Assembly: GCF_036826855.1 (NCBI RefSeq)
Contig: NZ_CP104578.1
Location: forward strand, 6,754,501 to 6,818,500
Direction: 5' to 3'
Source of the DNA: Streptomyces sp. SJL17-4
GTDB taxonomy: Bacteria; Actinomycetota; Actinomycetes; Streptomycetales; Streptomycetaceae
DNA length: 64,000 nucleotides
Shown piece after piece: positions 23,627 through 32,264 of the stretch. Every line of letters begins with the position of its first letter. The stretch's first letter is position 1. Under the pieces are notes generated by a model, which saw nothing but the letters and a program-made list of their open reading frames with translations, searched no databases and was not told the origin of the DNA. The position numbers and the translations under genes were made by a program.

Positions 23627-23648
23627 GCCCTCCGGCCCCGGTCCTAGC
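23622..23648. terminator. Hairpin spanning both convergent stop codons
   Basis: GCTAGG (23622-23627) and CCTAGC (23643-23648) form arms around a 15-base loop that itself holds GGCC pairs. The left arm contains the lipase TAG and the right arm the reverse-strand stop of the LPMO gene. It could terminate both transcripts, though the 6-bp stem is short. Confidence 0.4.
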
Positions 23649-24681
23649 GCTGGGTACGCCGCCGGCGCGTCGACCCGAAGAGCACGGCCGCGCCGAGCGC
23701 GAGCACGGCGGCGCCACCGACCGCGAGATACGGGGTCGTGGCGTCGCCACCGGTCTCGGCCAGCTCCACACCGGAGTCCGAACCGGTCGCCGGAGCAGGC
23801 GCGTTGGGCGCGGCGGACGAGGCCTCGGCGGTCTCCGGTTCGGCGGCCGGGGCGGGCTGCGCCTCCTGGCCGGTCTCCTGGCTCGGCTCCTGGCTCGGCT
23901 CGGGTGCCGCGCCCGTCTGCTCCGCACCCGTGGAGGCGTCACCGTCCCCGTGCCCGCCGTGCTCGACCGAGGACTCGTCCTGACCGTCCTCGATCTGCTC
24001 GTCGCTCGGCGCGGAGGCGGTCGGCGCCGGGGCCGTACCGCCGCCGCTGTCCTTCCCGAACACCACGTCCGAGCAGGTGTAGAAGGCCTCGGGGGAGTCC
24101 GAGCGCTGCCAGATCGAGTAGATCAGGTGGCGGCCGGACTTCTTCGGCACCGTGCCCTGGAAGACGTAGTCGCCGCCCTCCATCCGCGGGTCGGTCACCG
24201 TGGCGAACGGCGTGTCCTCCAGGTCCGACCACGTCAGCGGCTTCGACGGGTCGTACCCGTCCTTCGTCACGTACAGCGCGAACGAGCCCCGGTGCGGCGC
24301 GGTCCCCTTGTAACGGAAGGTGTGCGCACCGGAGTTCATGCTGCTCGCCGGCCAGTCGGCCCGCGCGAGGTCGAGACCCCGGTACTTGTCGTTGGCCGCG
24401 CTGCACAGCTTGCCGTCCGGGATCAGCTCACGGTGCTTCCCGGCGGCGTCGGCGATGTTCACCGCGTTCCAGTCGTAGAACGCCTGCGCCCCGCTCGCCG
24501 CCACGGCCGCCTTGCAGGCCGCCGACTTCGGCGCCTCGGGCCCCTCCGCGTAACAGGCCGAGACCCGGCTCACCGGATCGGTCATCGACCCGTGCGCGAA
24601 CGCGGGCGCGGACGCGAGCCCGATCCCGGAGAGAGCCAGAACCGCGGTGGCGGTGACGGCGGCGGTACGGCGAGAAGTCAT
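23644..24681 (-). CDS. Lytic polysaccharide monooxygenase (AA10) with LAxTG wall-sorting tail
   Basis: This 345-residue secreted copper enzyme begins its mature form with His30 after the signal peptide (APAFA/HGSMTDPVSR). The second copper ligand is probably His120 in NSGAHTFRYK, giving the histidine brace of AA10 LPMOs that oxidatively cleave chitin or cellulose. The catalytic domain ends near residue 205 (EAFYTCSDVVFG). A long Glu/Pro/Ala/Ser-rich linker follows, then LAETGG (about 307), a hydrophobic helix and RRRRTQR. This is a class E sortase-type signal, so the enzyme should be covalently attached to peptidoglycan, with no carbohydrate-binding module. AAGGAG lies upstream of the start. 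Position recalls SCO1734. Confidence 0.93.
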   Translation of the reverse strand: MTSRRTAAVTATAVLALSGIGLASAPAFAHGSMTDPVSRVSACYAEGPEAPKSAACKAAVAASGAQAFYDWNAVNIADAAGKHRELIPDGKLCSAANDKYRGLDLARADWPASSMNSGAHTFRYKGTAPHRGSFALYVTKDGYDPSKPLTWSDLEDTPFATVTDPRMEGGDYVFQGTVPKKSGRHLIYSIWQRSDSPEAFYTCSDVVFGKDSGGGTAPAPTASAPSDEQIEDGQDESSVEHGGHGDGDASTGAEQTGAAPEPSQEPSQETGQEAQPAPAAEPETAEASSAAPNAPAPATGSDSGVELAETGGDATTPYLAVGGAAVLALGAAVLFGSTRRRRTQR

Positions 24682-24840
24682 GGGGGGACAGCTCCTTCAC
24701 GAGGGTGAGGTGGGGGGTTGCCCAGAAAGCTAGCCGCCCGAATCCACCAAGAACCCGCTGGAGAGCCGGAGAGGACGATCCTTAGGGCCGCTTTAAGGAA
24801 CGGCTAAGCGGCGGCTGAGGAAGCCCCGGCGCCGACGCCG

Positions 24841-25509
24841 TCAGCCCAGCCGCCGGTAGCGCCGCTCCGGCCGTCCCGTCCCCCCGTACCGCAGCGTGAT
24901 CTCCGCTCGGCCCGTCTCCGCGAAGTACTCCAGATAGCGGCGGGCGCTCACCCGGGACAGGGAGCCGGCCTCCGCGCACTCCGTCGCCGACAGACCCTCC
25001 GGGTGGGCGCGGAGGACCGAGTCGACCAGGTCGGCCGTATGGGCTGCCAGGCCCTTCGGGAGTTCCCGGGAGCCGCGCGGGCGGGTGCCGAAGATCTGGT
25101 CGACGTCCTCCTGGCGGGCCTCGTCGAGTTCGTCGAGACGGCTGCGCAGCGAGGCCACGTGGCGGAGCTGCTCGTGCAGCGCCGCCTGGCTGAACGGCTT
25201 GATCAGATAGTGCAGCGCCCCCGCCCGCAGCGCCTCGCGGATCGTGCCCACGTCCCGCGCCGCCGTGATGAAGAGCGCGTCCATGCCCAGGCCCGCCGCC
25301 CGCAGCTCCCGCAGCACCTGGATGCCGTCCATGTCCGGCAGGAACACGTCGAGGAGCACCAGGTCGGGCCTGAGCCGCTCGGCCGCCCGCAGGGCGTCGG
25401 CGCCGCTGTGCGCGACCCCGGACACCGTGAAGCCCGCCACCGCCGACACATAGCGGCAGTGCAGCTTGGCGACCATGAAGTCGTCGTCCACCACCAGCAC
25501 GTTCGTCAC
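24841..25509 (-). CDS. CitB/DcuR-type response regulator
   Basis: This 222-residue regulator has a receiver domain (residues 1-120) with acidic pocket VVDDDF (Asp7-9) and phosphoacceptor VLLDVFLPDMDG (Asp about 53), and switch lysine in YLIKPFSQ. A C-terminal winged-helix domain (about 160-222) contains LSATECAEAGSLSRVSARRY. This is the architecture of CitB, DctR and DcuR, regulators of C4-dicarboxylate and tricarboxylate uptake. The gene is divergent from tctCBA, so control of that transporter is likely. Unusually, no sensor kinase gene is adjacent; the partner must be elsewhere. The start is GTG 25509, 135 bp from tctC. Confidence 0.9.
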   Translation of the reverse strand: MTNVLVVDDDFMVAKLHCRYVSAVAGFTVSGVAHSGADALRAAERLRPDLVLLDVFLPDMDGIQVLRELRAAGLGMDALFITAARDVGTIREALRAGALHYLIKPFSQAALHEQLRHVASLRSRLDELDEARQEDVDQIFGTRPRGSRELPKGLAAHTADLVDSVLRAHPEGLSATECAEAGSLSRVSARRYLEYFAETGRAEITLRYGGTGRPERRYRRLG

Positions 25510-25531
25510 GACGACCCACGCTAGGTCCCGA

Positions 25532-25562
25532 CCGCAACGACCACAACGTCCGTTGATTGCGG
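25532..25562. promoter_or_regulatory. Nested inverted repeat between response regulator and tctC
   Basis: An outer repeat CCGCAA (25532-25537) / TTGCGG (25557-25562) encloses an inner CAACG-TC-CGTTG (25544-25555). It lies roughly midway between the divergent starts and is a plausible binding site for the adjacent response regulator. No clear promoter hexamers are seen around it. Confidence 0.5.
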
Positions 25563-25644
25563 AAGAGAGACAGCTTCTTAACGCGAGGGCAACATGTGGG
25601 CCACCTCACACCCCCATTCCCCTTCTACCTGAGAGGCGGCACAC

Positions 25645-26628
25645 GTGCGGTTGCGCACCCCCTTCGCCCTCCTCGGGGCCGCGCTCCTGGTGCTGGTGGG
25701 TCCGCCACTGCTCAGTCCCGGCAGCGGCTCCGACACCGGCACCCGGATACCCGGCCTGCGATTCATGGTCCCCAACACCCCCGGCGGCGGTTACGACATC
25801 ACCGCCCGCACCGCCGCCAAGAACGCCGAGGAGGCGGACCTCACCGGCGACATCGAGGTCTTCAACCTGCCCGGCGCGGGCGGCACCGTCGGCCTCACCC
25901 GGCTCGTCGGCGAACGCGGCAACGGCCGGCTCGCCATGTCCATGGGCCTCGGCGTCGTCGGCGCCGTCCACACCAACGAGACCCCCAGAACCCTCGCGGA
26001 CACCACCCCGATCGCCCGGCTCACCGAGGAGCAGGACATCGTCGTGGTCGGCAAGGACTCCCCGTACAGGACGATCGACGAGCTGCTCGCCGCCTGGAAG
26101 AAGAACCCCGGCAAGCTGCCCGTCGGCGGCGGCTCCTCGCCCGGCGGCCCCGACCACCTCGCCCCCATGCTGATGGCCCAGGCCGCGGGCATCGCCCCCA
26201 AGGACGTCAACTACGTCCCCTTCGACGGCGGCGGCGAACTCCTCGCCTCCATCCTCGGCGACAAGGTCGCCTTCGGCGTCTCCGGCGTCGGCGAGTACCT
26301 CGACCAGATCAAGGCCGGCGAACTGCGCCTGCTCGCCGTCACGGGACCGAAGCGCGTCCCCGGCCTCGACGCCCCCACCCTCCGCGAGGCGGGCCTCGAC
26401 ACCGAGTTCACCAACTGGCGCGGCATCGTCGCCCCGCCCGGCCTCTCCGACGCCGAGCGCGAGAAGCTCGTCACCCTGGTGACCGAACTCCACGACTCCC
26501 CGCAGTGGCGCGAGTCGCTGAAGACCCACGGCTGGAACGACGCCTTCCTGCCCGGCGAGGAGTTCGGCACCTTCCTCGCCGAGCAGGACCGCCGCGTCGG
26601 CTCCGTACTGAAGGAGCTCGGCCTGTGA
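25645..26628 (+). CDS. tctC: Tripartite tricarboxylate transporter substrate-binding protein
   Basis: This 327-residue extracytoplasmic binding protein is of the TctC/Bug family. It has an N-terminal hydrophobic segment (residues 5-25), no lipobox cysteine, and then typical segments RFMVPNTPGGGYDITARTAA, IEVFNLPGAGGTVGL, PIARLTEEQDIVVV and GVSGVGEYLDQIKAGELRLL. The family captures citrate or related carboxylates for a TctAB membrane pump driven by an ion gradient. Start is GTG 25645. It leads the operon and overlaps tctB by GTGA (26625-26628). Because the signal lacks cysteine, it may be anchored by its N-terminal helix. Confidence 0.9.
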   Translation: MRLRTPFALLGAALLVLVGPPLLSPGSGSDTGTRIPGLRFMVPNTPGGGYDITARTAAKNAEEADLTGDIEVFNLPGAGGTVGLTRLVGERGNGRLAMSMGLGVVGAVHTNETPRTLADTTPIARLTEEQDIVVVGKDSPYRTIDELLAAWKKNPGKLPVGGGSSPGGPDHLAPMLMAQAAGIAPKDVNYVPFDGGGELLASILGDKVAFGVSGVGEYLDQIKAGELRLLAVTGPKRVPGLDAPTLREAGLDTEFTNWRGIVAPPGLSDAEREKLVTLVTELHDSPQWRESLKTHGWNDAFLPGEEFGTFLAEQDRRVGSVLKELGL

Positions 26629-27140
26629 ACGAGAAGAAGCCCACCCCCAGGGCCTGGCTGCGCGAGCGGTCCGAACTCGGCGTCGGCGTCCTGCTGTTCG
26701 TCCTCGGCGTGCTCGTCCTCACCGACGCCCTCACCCTCGACGCCGACCTCGCCGGCCGCGGCCCCGTCGGTCCCGCCACCGTCCCCCTCGTCGTCGGCTG
26801 CGGACTGCTCGTCGTCGCCGTCCTCCTCTCCGTCGACGTCCTGCGCGGCGGCCGCGGCGAGGCCGAGGCCGGTGAGGACGTCGACCTGACCGAGCCCGCC
26901 GACTGGCGCACGGTCCTGCTCCTCGCCGGCGTCTTCCTCGCCTTCGCCGTCCTCATCGGCCCCGTCGGCTTCCCCGTCGCCGGAGCGCTCCTCTTCTGGG
27001 GCGCGGCGTACGCCCTCGGCAGCCGCCACCTCCACCGCGACCCGCTGATCGCAGCCGTCCTCTCGCTCCTGACCTACGCCGTCTTCGACAAGCTGCTCGG
27101 CGTCCCGCTGCCCGGCGGTCCGCTGATGGGAGTGATCTGA
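26625..27140 (+). CDS. tctB: Tripartite tricarboxylate transporter small membrane subunit
   Basis: This 171-residue protein has four predicted transmembrane helices: GVGVLLFVLGVLVLTDAL, VPLVVGCGLLVVAVLLSV, TVLLLAGVFLAFAVLIG and VAGALLFWGAAYALG, followed by a shorter hydrophobic end. This matches TctB (DUF1468). It starts at GTG 26625, overlapping the tctC stop, and ends three bases before tctA. TctB pairs with TctA in the cytoplasmic membrane; its precise function is unclear. Confidence 0.9.
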   Translation: MNEKKPTPRAWLRERSELGVGVLLFVLGVLVLTDALTLDADLAGRGPVGPATVPLVVGCGLLVVAVLLSVDVLRGGRGEAEAGEDVDLTEPADWRTVLLLAGVFLAFAVLIGPVGFPVAGALLFWGAAYALGSRHLHRDPLIAAVLSLLTYAVFDKLLGVPLPGGPLMGVI

Positions 27141-27143
27141 CCC

Positions 27144-28634
27144 ATGGATTCCCTGAACTCCCTCATCGACGGCTTCGGCACCGCCCTCACCCCGATGAAC
27201 CTGCTCTGGGCCGCCCTCGGCGTGCTCCTCGGCACCGCCATCGGCGTCCTGCCCGGCATCGGCCCCGCCATGGCCGTGGCCCTGCTGCTGCCGGTGACGT
27301 ACGGCCTCGAACCGACCGGCGCGTTCATCATGTTCGCCGGCATCTACTACGGCGCCATGTTCGGCGGCTCCACGACCTCGATCCTCCTCAACACCCCCGG
27401 GGAGAGCGCGGCCGTCGTGGCCGCGATCGAGGGCAACCCGATGGCCAAGGCGGGCCGGGGCGCGCAGGCGCTCGCCGCGGCCGCCATCGGTCACTTCGCC
27501 GGCGGCATGATCGGCACGATCCTGCTCGTCGTCCTCGCCCCGACGGTCGCCGCGCTCGCCGTCGACATCGGCGCCCCCGACTACCTGGCCCTGATGGTCC
27601 TCGCCTTCATCGCGGTGACCTCGGTCCTCGGCTCCTCCCGCATCCGCGGTCTCGCCTCCCTGCTCATCGGCCTCACGATCGGTCTGGTCGGCCTCGACCA
27701 GATGACCGGGCAGCAGCGCCTCACCTTCGGCTCGCTCCAGCTCGCCGACGGCGTCGACGTCGTCATCGTCGCGGTCGGACTCTTCGCCATCGGCGAGGCC
27801 CTCTGGGTCGCGGCGCACCTGCGCCGCACGGCGGGGGAGGCCATCCCCGTCGGACGCCCCTGGCTGGGCAGGGACGATGTGAAGCGGACCTGGAAGTCCT
27901 GGCTGCGCGGCCCCTTCATCGGCTTCCCGTTCGGCGCGATCCCGGCCGGCGGCGCGGAGATCCCGACCTTCCTCTCGTACGTGGCGGAGAAGCGTCTCTC
28001 GAAGCACAAGGAGCAGTTCGGCAAGGGCGCCATCGAGGGCGTGGCCGGACCCGAGTCGGCGGCCTCGGCCTCGGCGGCGGGGACGCTCGTCTCCATGCTG
28101 ACCCTCGGGCTGCCGACGACGGCCGTCGCCGCGGTCATGCTGGCGGCGTTCCAGCAGTACGGCATCCAGCCCGGCCCGCTGCTCTTCGAGCGGGAGCCCG
28201 ACCTGGTGTGGGGGCTCATCGCCTCGCTGTTCGTCGGCATGGTGCTGCTGCTCGCGCTCAACCTGCCGCTCGCCCCCGTCTGGGCCAAGCTGCTGCGCAT
28301 CCCGCGCCCGTACCTCTACGCGGGCATCCTCTTCTTCGCCGCCGTCGGCGCGTACGCGGTGGGCGGCGAAGCGCTCGACCTGGTCATCCTGCTGGTCATC
28401 GGCCTGATCGGACTCGGCATGCGGCGGTACGGACTACCGGTCCTGCCGGCCGTCATCGGGGTCATCCTCGGCCCGGCCGCCGAACAGCAGCTGCGCCGCG
28501 CCCTGCAGATCAGCGACGGCTCGGTGACCGGTCTGGTGAACACGCCGTTCTCGATCACCGTGTACGCGGTCGTCGTCCTCCTGCTGGCCTGGCCGCTGCT
28601 GAGGAAGGTGGCCGGTCGCCGCGCGGCGCGCTGA
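27144..28634 (+). CDS. tctA: Tripartite tricarboxylate transporter large permease
   Basis: This 496-residue integral membrane protein has about 12 helices. It carries TctA family hallmarks: [20 protein letters not shown] near the start, [20 protein letters not shown] (about residues 66-85) and the equivalent repeat [20 protein letters not shown] in the second half, reflecting an inverted internal duplication. It moves the carboxylate delivered by TctC using an ion gradient. It is the last gene of tctCBA, three bases after tctB. Regulation by the divergent CitB-type regulator at 24841 is likely. Confidence 0.93.
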   Translation: MDSLNSLIDGFGTALTPMNLLWAALGVLLGTAIGVLPGIGPAMAVALLLPVTYGLEPTGAFIMFAGIYYGAMFGGSTTSILLNTPGESAAVVAAIEGNPMAKAGRGAQALAAAAIGHFAGGMIGTILLVVLAPTVAALAVDIGAPDYLALMVLAFIAVTSVLGSSRIRGLASLLIGLTIGLVGLDQMTGQQRLTFGSLQLADGVDVVIVAVGLFAIGEALWVAAHLRRTAGEAIPVGRPWLGRDDVKRTWKSWLRGPFIGFPFGAIPAGGAEIPTFLSYVAEKRLSKHKEQFGKGAIEGVAGPESAASASAAGTLVSMLTLGLPTTAVAAVMLAAFQQYGIQPGPLLFEREPDLVWGLIASLFVGMVLLLALNLPLAPVWAKLLRIPRPYLYAGILFFAAVGAYAVGGEALDLVILLVIGLIGLGMRRYGLPVLPAVIGVILGPAAEQQLRRALQISDGSVTGLVNTPFSITVYAVVVLLLAWPLLRKVAGRRAAR

Positions 28635-28761
28635 CCGTACGACGGTATGCCCGGCGATGTGCCCAAATCGCCCCCGATGGGGTGAGTTTCGGACAGTGCA
28701 CGGCTCGATCCGGTATGCCTGGCGGGCAGTACCATCCCCCCACCCCGAAGGGACCCCGCTC

Positions 28762-29205
28762 ATGCGCGTCCGACTCGTCCTCGCCGCAGGCGTCCTGCTC
28801 GCCTCCGCCGCCGTCGCCCCTCTCGCCCACGCGGGAGGGGCCGACGGCCGTTTCGGTGAAAGCCTCGCCGCCGACGGCCTCTCCGTCTACGACTACGGAA
28901 CCGTCGGCGACGACAGCACGGTGACGCTCTCCGGCATGTACCGCTGCCTCGACGACAGCGCCGGCCCCGTCTTCGTCAGCTCCACTCTCGTCCAGGGGAA
29001 CCGTTCCGCCGGGATCGGAGGCACCCAGGCCGTCTGCGACGGACACCTCCACGAGTGGGTCAACACCTCCGTCGTGAAGGACCCCGCCTACAAGCCGGGC
29101 GCGGCCAGGGTGCGCGCCACCCTGATGCAGCTCACGGCCGACGAGACGGGCCTGCCGATGCCCGGCTTCCTCGCCAGCGAGGAGGCGGCCGTCGAACTGC
29201 GCTGA
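28762..29205 (+). CDS. Small secreted DUF6299-type protein
   Basis: This 147-residue protein has a signal peptide (MRVRLVLAAGVLLASAAVA...HA/GGADG, cleavage near residue 25) and a beta-rich mature part with two cysteines (MYRCLDD and AVCDGH), probably a disulfide. It resembles Streptomyces DUF6299 proteins (segments VTLSGMYRC and GGTQAVCDGHLHEW). Function is unknown; it is exported. ATG 28762 has only a weak upstream purine stretch, and the frame extends further up, but the signal peptide starts here. Confidence 0.7.
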   Translation: MRVRLVLAAGVLLASAAVAPLAHAGGADGRFGESLAADGLSVYDYGTVGDDSTVTLSGMYRCLDDSAGPVFVSSTLVQGNRSAGIGGTQAVCDGHLHEWVNTSVVKDPAYKPGAARVRATLMQLTADETGLPMPGFLASEEAAVELR

Positions 29206-29215
29206 GGCCGAGGCG

Positions 29216-29695
29216 TCAGCGCAGCAGCTCGATCAGACCCTCGCGGCCCAGCACCTCAAGCTCGTCGAGGGCGACCACCGCGCACTCCGCCGCCTCCGGA
29301 TCGGAGGCGGCGAGCCCGCTCGCCGCGAACTCGTCCTCGTCGAGCCGCAGCACCTCGCTGCCGTCCGCCGACACCCACAGGTCCAGGTCCAGGTCCTCGA
29401 CCACCACCCCGGAGCCGTCGATCACGGCCGGCCGGGTGATGTCGCAGTACCAGCCCTTCAGAGCGCCGTCGGCGGACCACACCTCCTTGACCGTGAACCA
29501 GCGGTCGCGCCAGAAGTGCTCCACGAGGACATCGCCCGGCTCGAACCGCACGAAGCCGAAGTCCCGTACCCCCTCGGCCGCCCACGGCGCGCGCACCGAG
29601 AGCCGGACGGCGTCCTCCGTGAGCACCTCCGCCGGGTAGCGGATCTTCGTCCGGCCCGCCTTCGTCAGGGTGACCTCAACCGATCGTCCGGACAT
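29216..29695 (-). CDS. DUF402 domain-containing protein
   Basis: This 159-residue cytoplasmic protein carries the DUF402 (FomD-like nucleotide phosphohydrolase) fold. DVLVEHFWRDRWFTVKEVW is followed by LKGWYCDITRPA (the conserved WYxDI block, about residues 83-94) and VVEDLDLDLWVSADG (aspartates that bind divalent metal). Family members with known activity hydrolyse nucleoside diphosphates or CMP esters; here activity is inferred. ATG 29695 gives the usual length. It overlaps the end of the upstream double-GNAT gene by 20 bp, so they probably form one leftward unit. Confidence 0.85.
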   Translation of the reverse strand: MSGRSVEVTLTKAGRTKIRYPAEVLTEDAVRLSVRAPWAAEGVRDFGFVRFEPGDVLVEHFWRDRWFTVKEVWSADGALKGWYCDITRPAVIDGSGVVVEDLDLDLWVSADGSEVLRLDEDEFAASGLAASDPEAAECAVVALDELEVLGREGLIELLR

Positions 29696-30599
29696 GCCGT
29701 ACCTCCCGTGCGCCGACCTCGTATCCGAACCACTTGTTGATCGCCAGCATCGGCCCGTTCCCGGTGTCGTTCCCGGTGAACGCCTCCGTGCAGCCCGCCG
29801 CACGGGCCCGGTGCAGCGACGTGTTCTTGGCGAGCTTGGCGAGCCCGCGTCCCCGGAACGCCGGCGCGGTGCCGGTCATCCCCGAGTTGTACCTGCCCAG
29901 ACCGTCCGTCTGCGCCGCGGTGAACGCCGCCGGTACGCCGTCCACCACCGCGACCGTCGTCAACGCCCGGTCGAGCAACGGATGCTCCCAGGTCGTCGCC
30001 CGCCAGTGCTCGAAGTCCGCCAGCTCGGCCCCCACGTCGCCCGGCTCGTCGGCCGTCGTCACCGCGTCCAGCTCGAACAGCGGCCGCGGGTCCGCCGCGA
30101 AGTCCGCCGCGGTCAGCAGCTCGACACCGGCCGGCGGCGCCTGGAGCGGCGGCAGTTCGGCCGCCGCCAGGTCGAGGCGGAGGAAGTAGGCGGAGCGACT
30201 GGGCGCATAGCCCCGCCGCTCGGCCCAGGCGAGGTTCTCCGGCGCGTCCAGGACCCAGCTGTACAGGGTCCGCGCGCCCCGCTCGGCCAGATACTCCTCG
30301 GCGGCGCGCAGCAGCAGCGTCCCGGTGCCGTGCCCCAGGTGCGCGGGGTCGACGTACACGTTGGCGTAGCCGATCCCGGGCTCCGGCGAGTCGTGCGCGA
30401 TGCCGACCTGGGCGGTCCCGATGATCCCGCCGGTCTCGGTCACGGCGACGAGCGGGCGGGAGTGGCTGTCGGGATGGGCGTGCGCCCAGTCGAAGACGAG
30501 CTGCTCGGCGGTCGCGAGCATGAAGGGCAGGGCGGCCCGCCGGACGCGGGCGAAACCCTCGGCGTCCTCGACCCGTACATCACGCACGATCACAGTCAT
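29676..30599 (-). CDS. Tandem-domain GNAT acetyltransferase
   Basis: This 307-residue protein has two GNAT domains. Domain 1 (about 1-150) has NVYVDPAHLGHGTGTLLLRA as acetyl-CoA motif A and AWAERRGYAPSR as the C-terminal motif. Domain 2 (about 160-307) has GTAPAFRGRGLAKLAKNTSL and NKWFGYEVG. Such duplicated GNATs include mycothiol synthase, but the divergent domain composition and location do not establish that, and other MshD-like acetyltransferases are possible. ATG 30599 gives a normal N-terminus (MTVIVRDVRVEDAE). It diverges from the GntR gene at 30674 with 74 bp between. Confidence 0.85.
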   Translation of the reverse strand: MTVIVRDVRVEDAEGFARVRRAALPFMLATAEQLVFDWAHAHPDSHSRPLVAVTETGGIIGTAQVGIAHDSPEPGIGYANVYVDPAHLGHGTGTLLLRAAEEYLAERGARTLYSWVLDAPENLAWAERRGYAPSRSAYFLRLDLAAAELPPLQAPPAGVELLTAADFAADPRPLFELDAVTTADEPGDVGAELADFEHWRATTWEHPLLDRALTTVAVVDGVPAAFTAAQTDGLGRYNSGMTGTAPAFRGRGLAKLAKNTSLHRARAAGCTEAFTGNDTGNGPMLAINKWFGYEVGAREVRHVRTIG

Positions 30600-30673
30600 G
30601 TGGCCGCACGCTACGGGCCCGGGACGTCCCGCCGCCTCCCATTTTCCGGTGCGGTGGGGGCAGAATCGGCGGG

Positions 30674-31048
30674 GTGACACTCACCATCGCCGTGGACCAC
30701 GAATCCACCACCGCTCCGTACGAACAACTGCGTGCCCAGATCTCGGAGCGGGCCCGGTCGGGCAGACTGCCGGTCGGATACAAGCTGCCGACGGTACGAG
30801 GACTCGCGGAGCAACTGGGCCTCGCCGCGAACACGGTCGCCAAGGCGTACAAGGCACTGGAGGCGGACGGGGTGATCGAGACGCGCGGGCGGCACGGCAC
30901 CTTCGTCGCCGCCGCCGGGGACGCGGCCACCCGCCGGGCCGCCACCGCCGCCGCCCAGTACGCCGAGGAGGCCCGCCGTCTCGGCCTCAGCCGCGAGGCG
31001 GCGGAGGCGGCGCTCAGCGAAGCCCTGCGCGCCGCGTACGACAGCTGA
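30674..31048 (+). CDS. YtrA-subfamily GntR regulator
   Basis: This is a 124-residue one-domain regulator. The winged helix (residues 15-82) includes YEQLRAQISERARSG, LPTVRGLAEQLGLAANTVAKAYKAL and ADGVIETRGRHGTFV. The remaining 40 residues form a short helical dimerisation tail, the YtrA hallmark. YtrA-type regulators often control ABC transporter genes next door; none is adjacent. The GTG start at 30674 lies seven bases after CAGAAT (30661-30666), a possible -10, so the mRNA may be leaderless. Gene order recalls SCO1728 in S. coelicolor, from memory. Confidence 0.9.
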   Translation: MTLTIAVDHESTTAPYEQLRAQISERARSGRLPVGYKLPTVRGLAEQLGLAANTVAKAYKALEADGVIETRGRHGTFVAAAGDAATRRAATAAAQYAEEARRLGLSREAAEAALSEALRAAYDS

Positions 31049-31062
31049 CCCGCCCGGACGTC

Positions 31063-32172
31063 TCAGAGATACAGGCCCGCCCCCGCCGTGCGGGGTTCCG
31101 GGAGTTCCGCCGGGGGCGTGCCGCGGCGCAGGGCGAACAGCTCGGCCAGCGTCGCGCCCTCGCGCGGCACGTCCTCCGCGCGCCCGAGCCACTCCACGGA
31201 CTCGGCCCGGCTCAGCGGTCCCACCTCGATCCGGGCCAGGCAGCGGCCCGGCCGGACCACGGCCGGATGGAGCCGCTCCAGATCCTCGTTGGTGGTGACG
31301 CCGACGAGGACGTTGCGCCCCTGGCCGAGCAGACCGTCCGTCAGGTTGAGGAGCCGCGACAGGGCCTGGCCCGCCGTGTGCTTCGCCTCGCCCCGGATCA
31401 GCTCGTCGCAGTCCTCCAGGAGCAGCAGCCGCCAGCGCCCCTTCGCCGTGCCCTCGTCCTCCCCGATGGCGATGTCCATCAGATAGCCGACGTCGTTGAA
31501 GAGCCGCTCCGGATCGAGGACGCAGTCCACCTGGCACCAGTCCCGCCACGACCGTGCCAGGGTGCGCAGCGCGGACGTCTTGCCCGTGCCGGGCGGGCCG
31601 TGCAGCAGCAGGAGGCGGCCGGAGATCGACTCGGGCGTCACCCTCATCAGCCGGTCCATCGACTCCGCCACCGGCGCCGAGTAGTTGGGCCGGACCTCCT
31701 CCCAGGTCCCGGCGCTGATCTGCCGGGTCGTCCGGTGCGGGCCGCGCCGCGGGGACACGTACCAGAACCCCATCGTCACGTTCTCCGGCTGGGGCTCCGG
31801 TTCGTCCTTCGCCCCGTCGGTCGCCTCCTTCAGGACCCGCTCGGCGAGCTCGGCGTCGGAGGCCGTCACGGTGACGTCGGCGCCCCGGTTCCAGCGGGAG
31901 ATCAGCAGCGTCCACCCCTCGCCCTCGGCGAGCACGGCGCTGCGGTCGTCGTCCTTCGCGGCGCGCAGCACGGTGGCCCCGGCGGGAAGGAGGGTCGCCT
32001 CGGGCCTGACCCGGTCCACGGTGGTGCTGTGCGAGTGAGGCTGCTCCCCGGTCGCGAAGCGGCCGAGGAACAGCGCGTCCACGACGTCCGCGGGCGAGTC
32101 GCTGTCGTCGAGGGTGAGCCGGATCGGCAGCGACCGCTGCGGCTCGGACGGTACCGGTGGGGTGTCAGCCAT
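31063..32172 (-). CDS. DUF5925/AAA ATPase
   Basis: This 369-residue protein has an N-terminal DUF5925-like domain (about 1-145; VDALFLGRFATGEQ and GWTLLISRWNRGADV) and a C-terminal AAA ATPase. The ATPase has Walker A LLLHGPPGTGKTSALR (about 195), Walker B WRLLLLEDCDEL, sensor VLVGVTTNEDLERLHPAVVRPGR (given here only as its core) and arginine finger region. The sensor and GRC-type second region match classic AAA proteins of the BCS1/MoxR-neighbour style. The substrate is unknown. ATG 32172 is the first family-like start. It converges with the GntR gene and is upstream of no obvious partner. Confidence 0.82.
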   Translation of the reverse strand: MADTPPVPSEPQRSLPIRLTLDDSDSPADVVDALFLGRFATGEQPHSHSTTVDRVRPEATLLPAGATVLRAAKDDDRSAVLAEGEGWTLLISRWNRGADVTVTASDAELAERVLKEATDGAKDEPEPQPENVTMGFWYVSPRRGPHRTTRQISAGTWEEVRPNYSAPVAESMDRLMRVTPESISGRLLLLHGPPGTGKTSALRTLARSWRDWCQVDCVLDPERLFNDVGYLMDIAIGEDEGTAKGRWRLLLLEDCDELIRGEAKHTAGQALSRLLNLTDGLLGQGRNVLVGVTTNEDLERLHPAVVRPGRCLARIEVGPLSRAESVEWLGRAEDVPREGATLAELFALRRGTPPAELPEPRTAGAGLYL

Positions 32173-32264
32173 GGGCCCATGATCGGGCAACCGGGCATTC
32201 CGTGCACCGGGTTTTGAACGGGACGATTCCTCGGACGGCCGCGTCGCGGAGCCGGACCTGGGGC

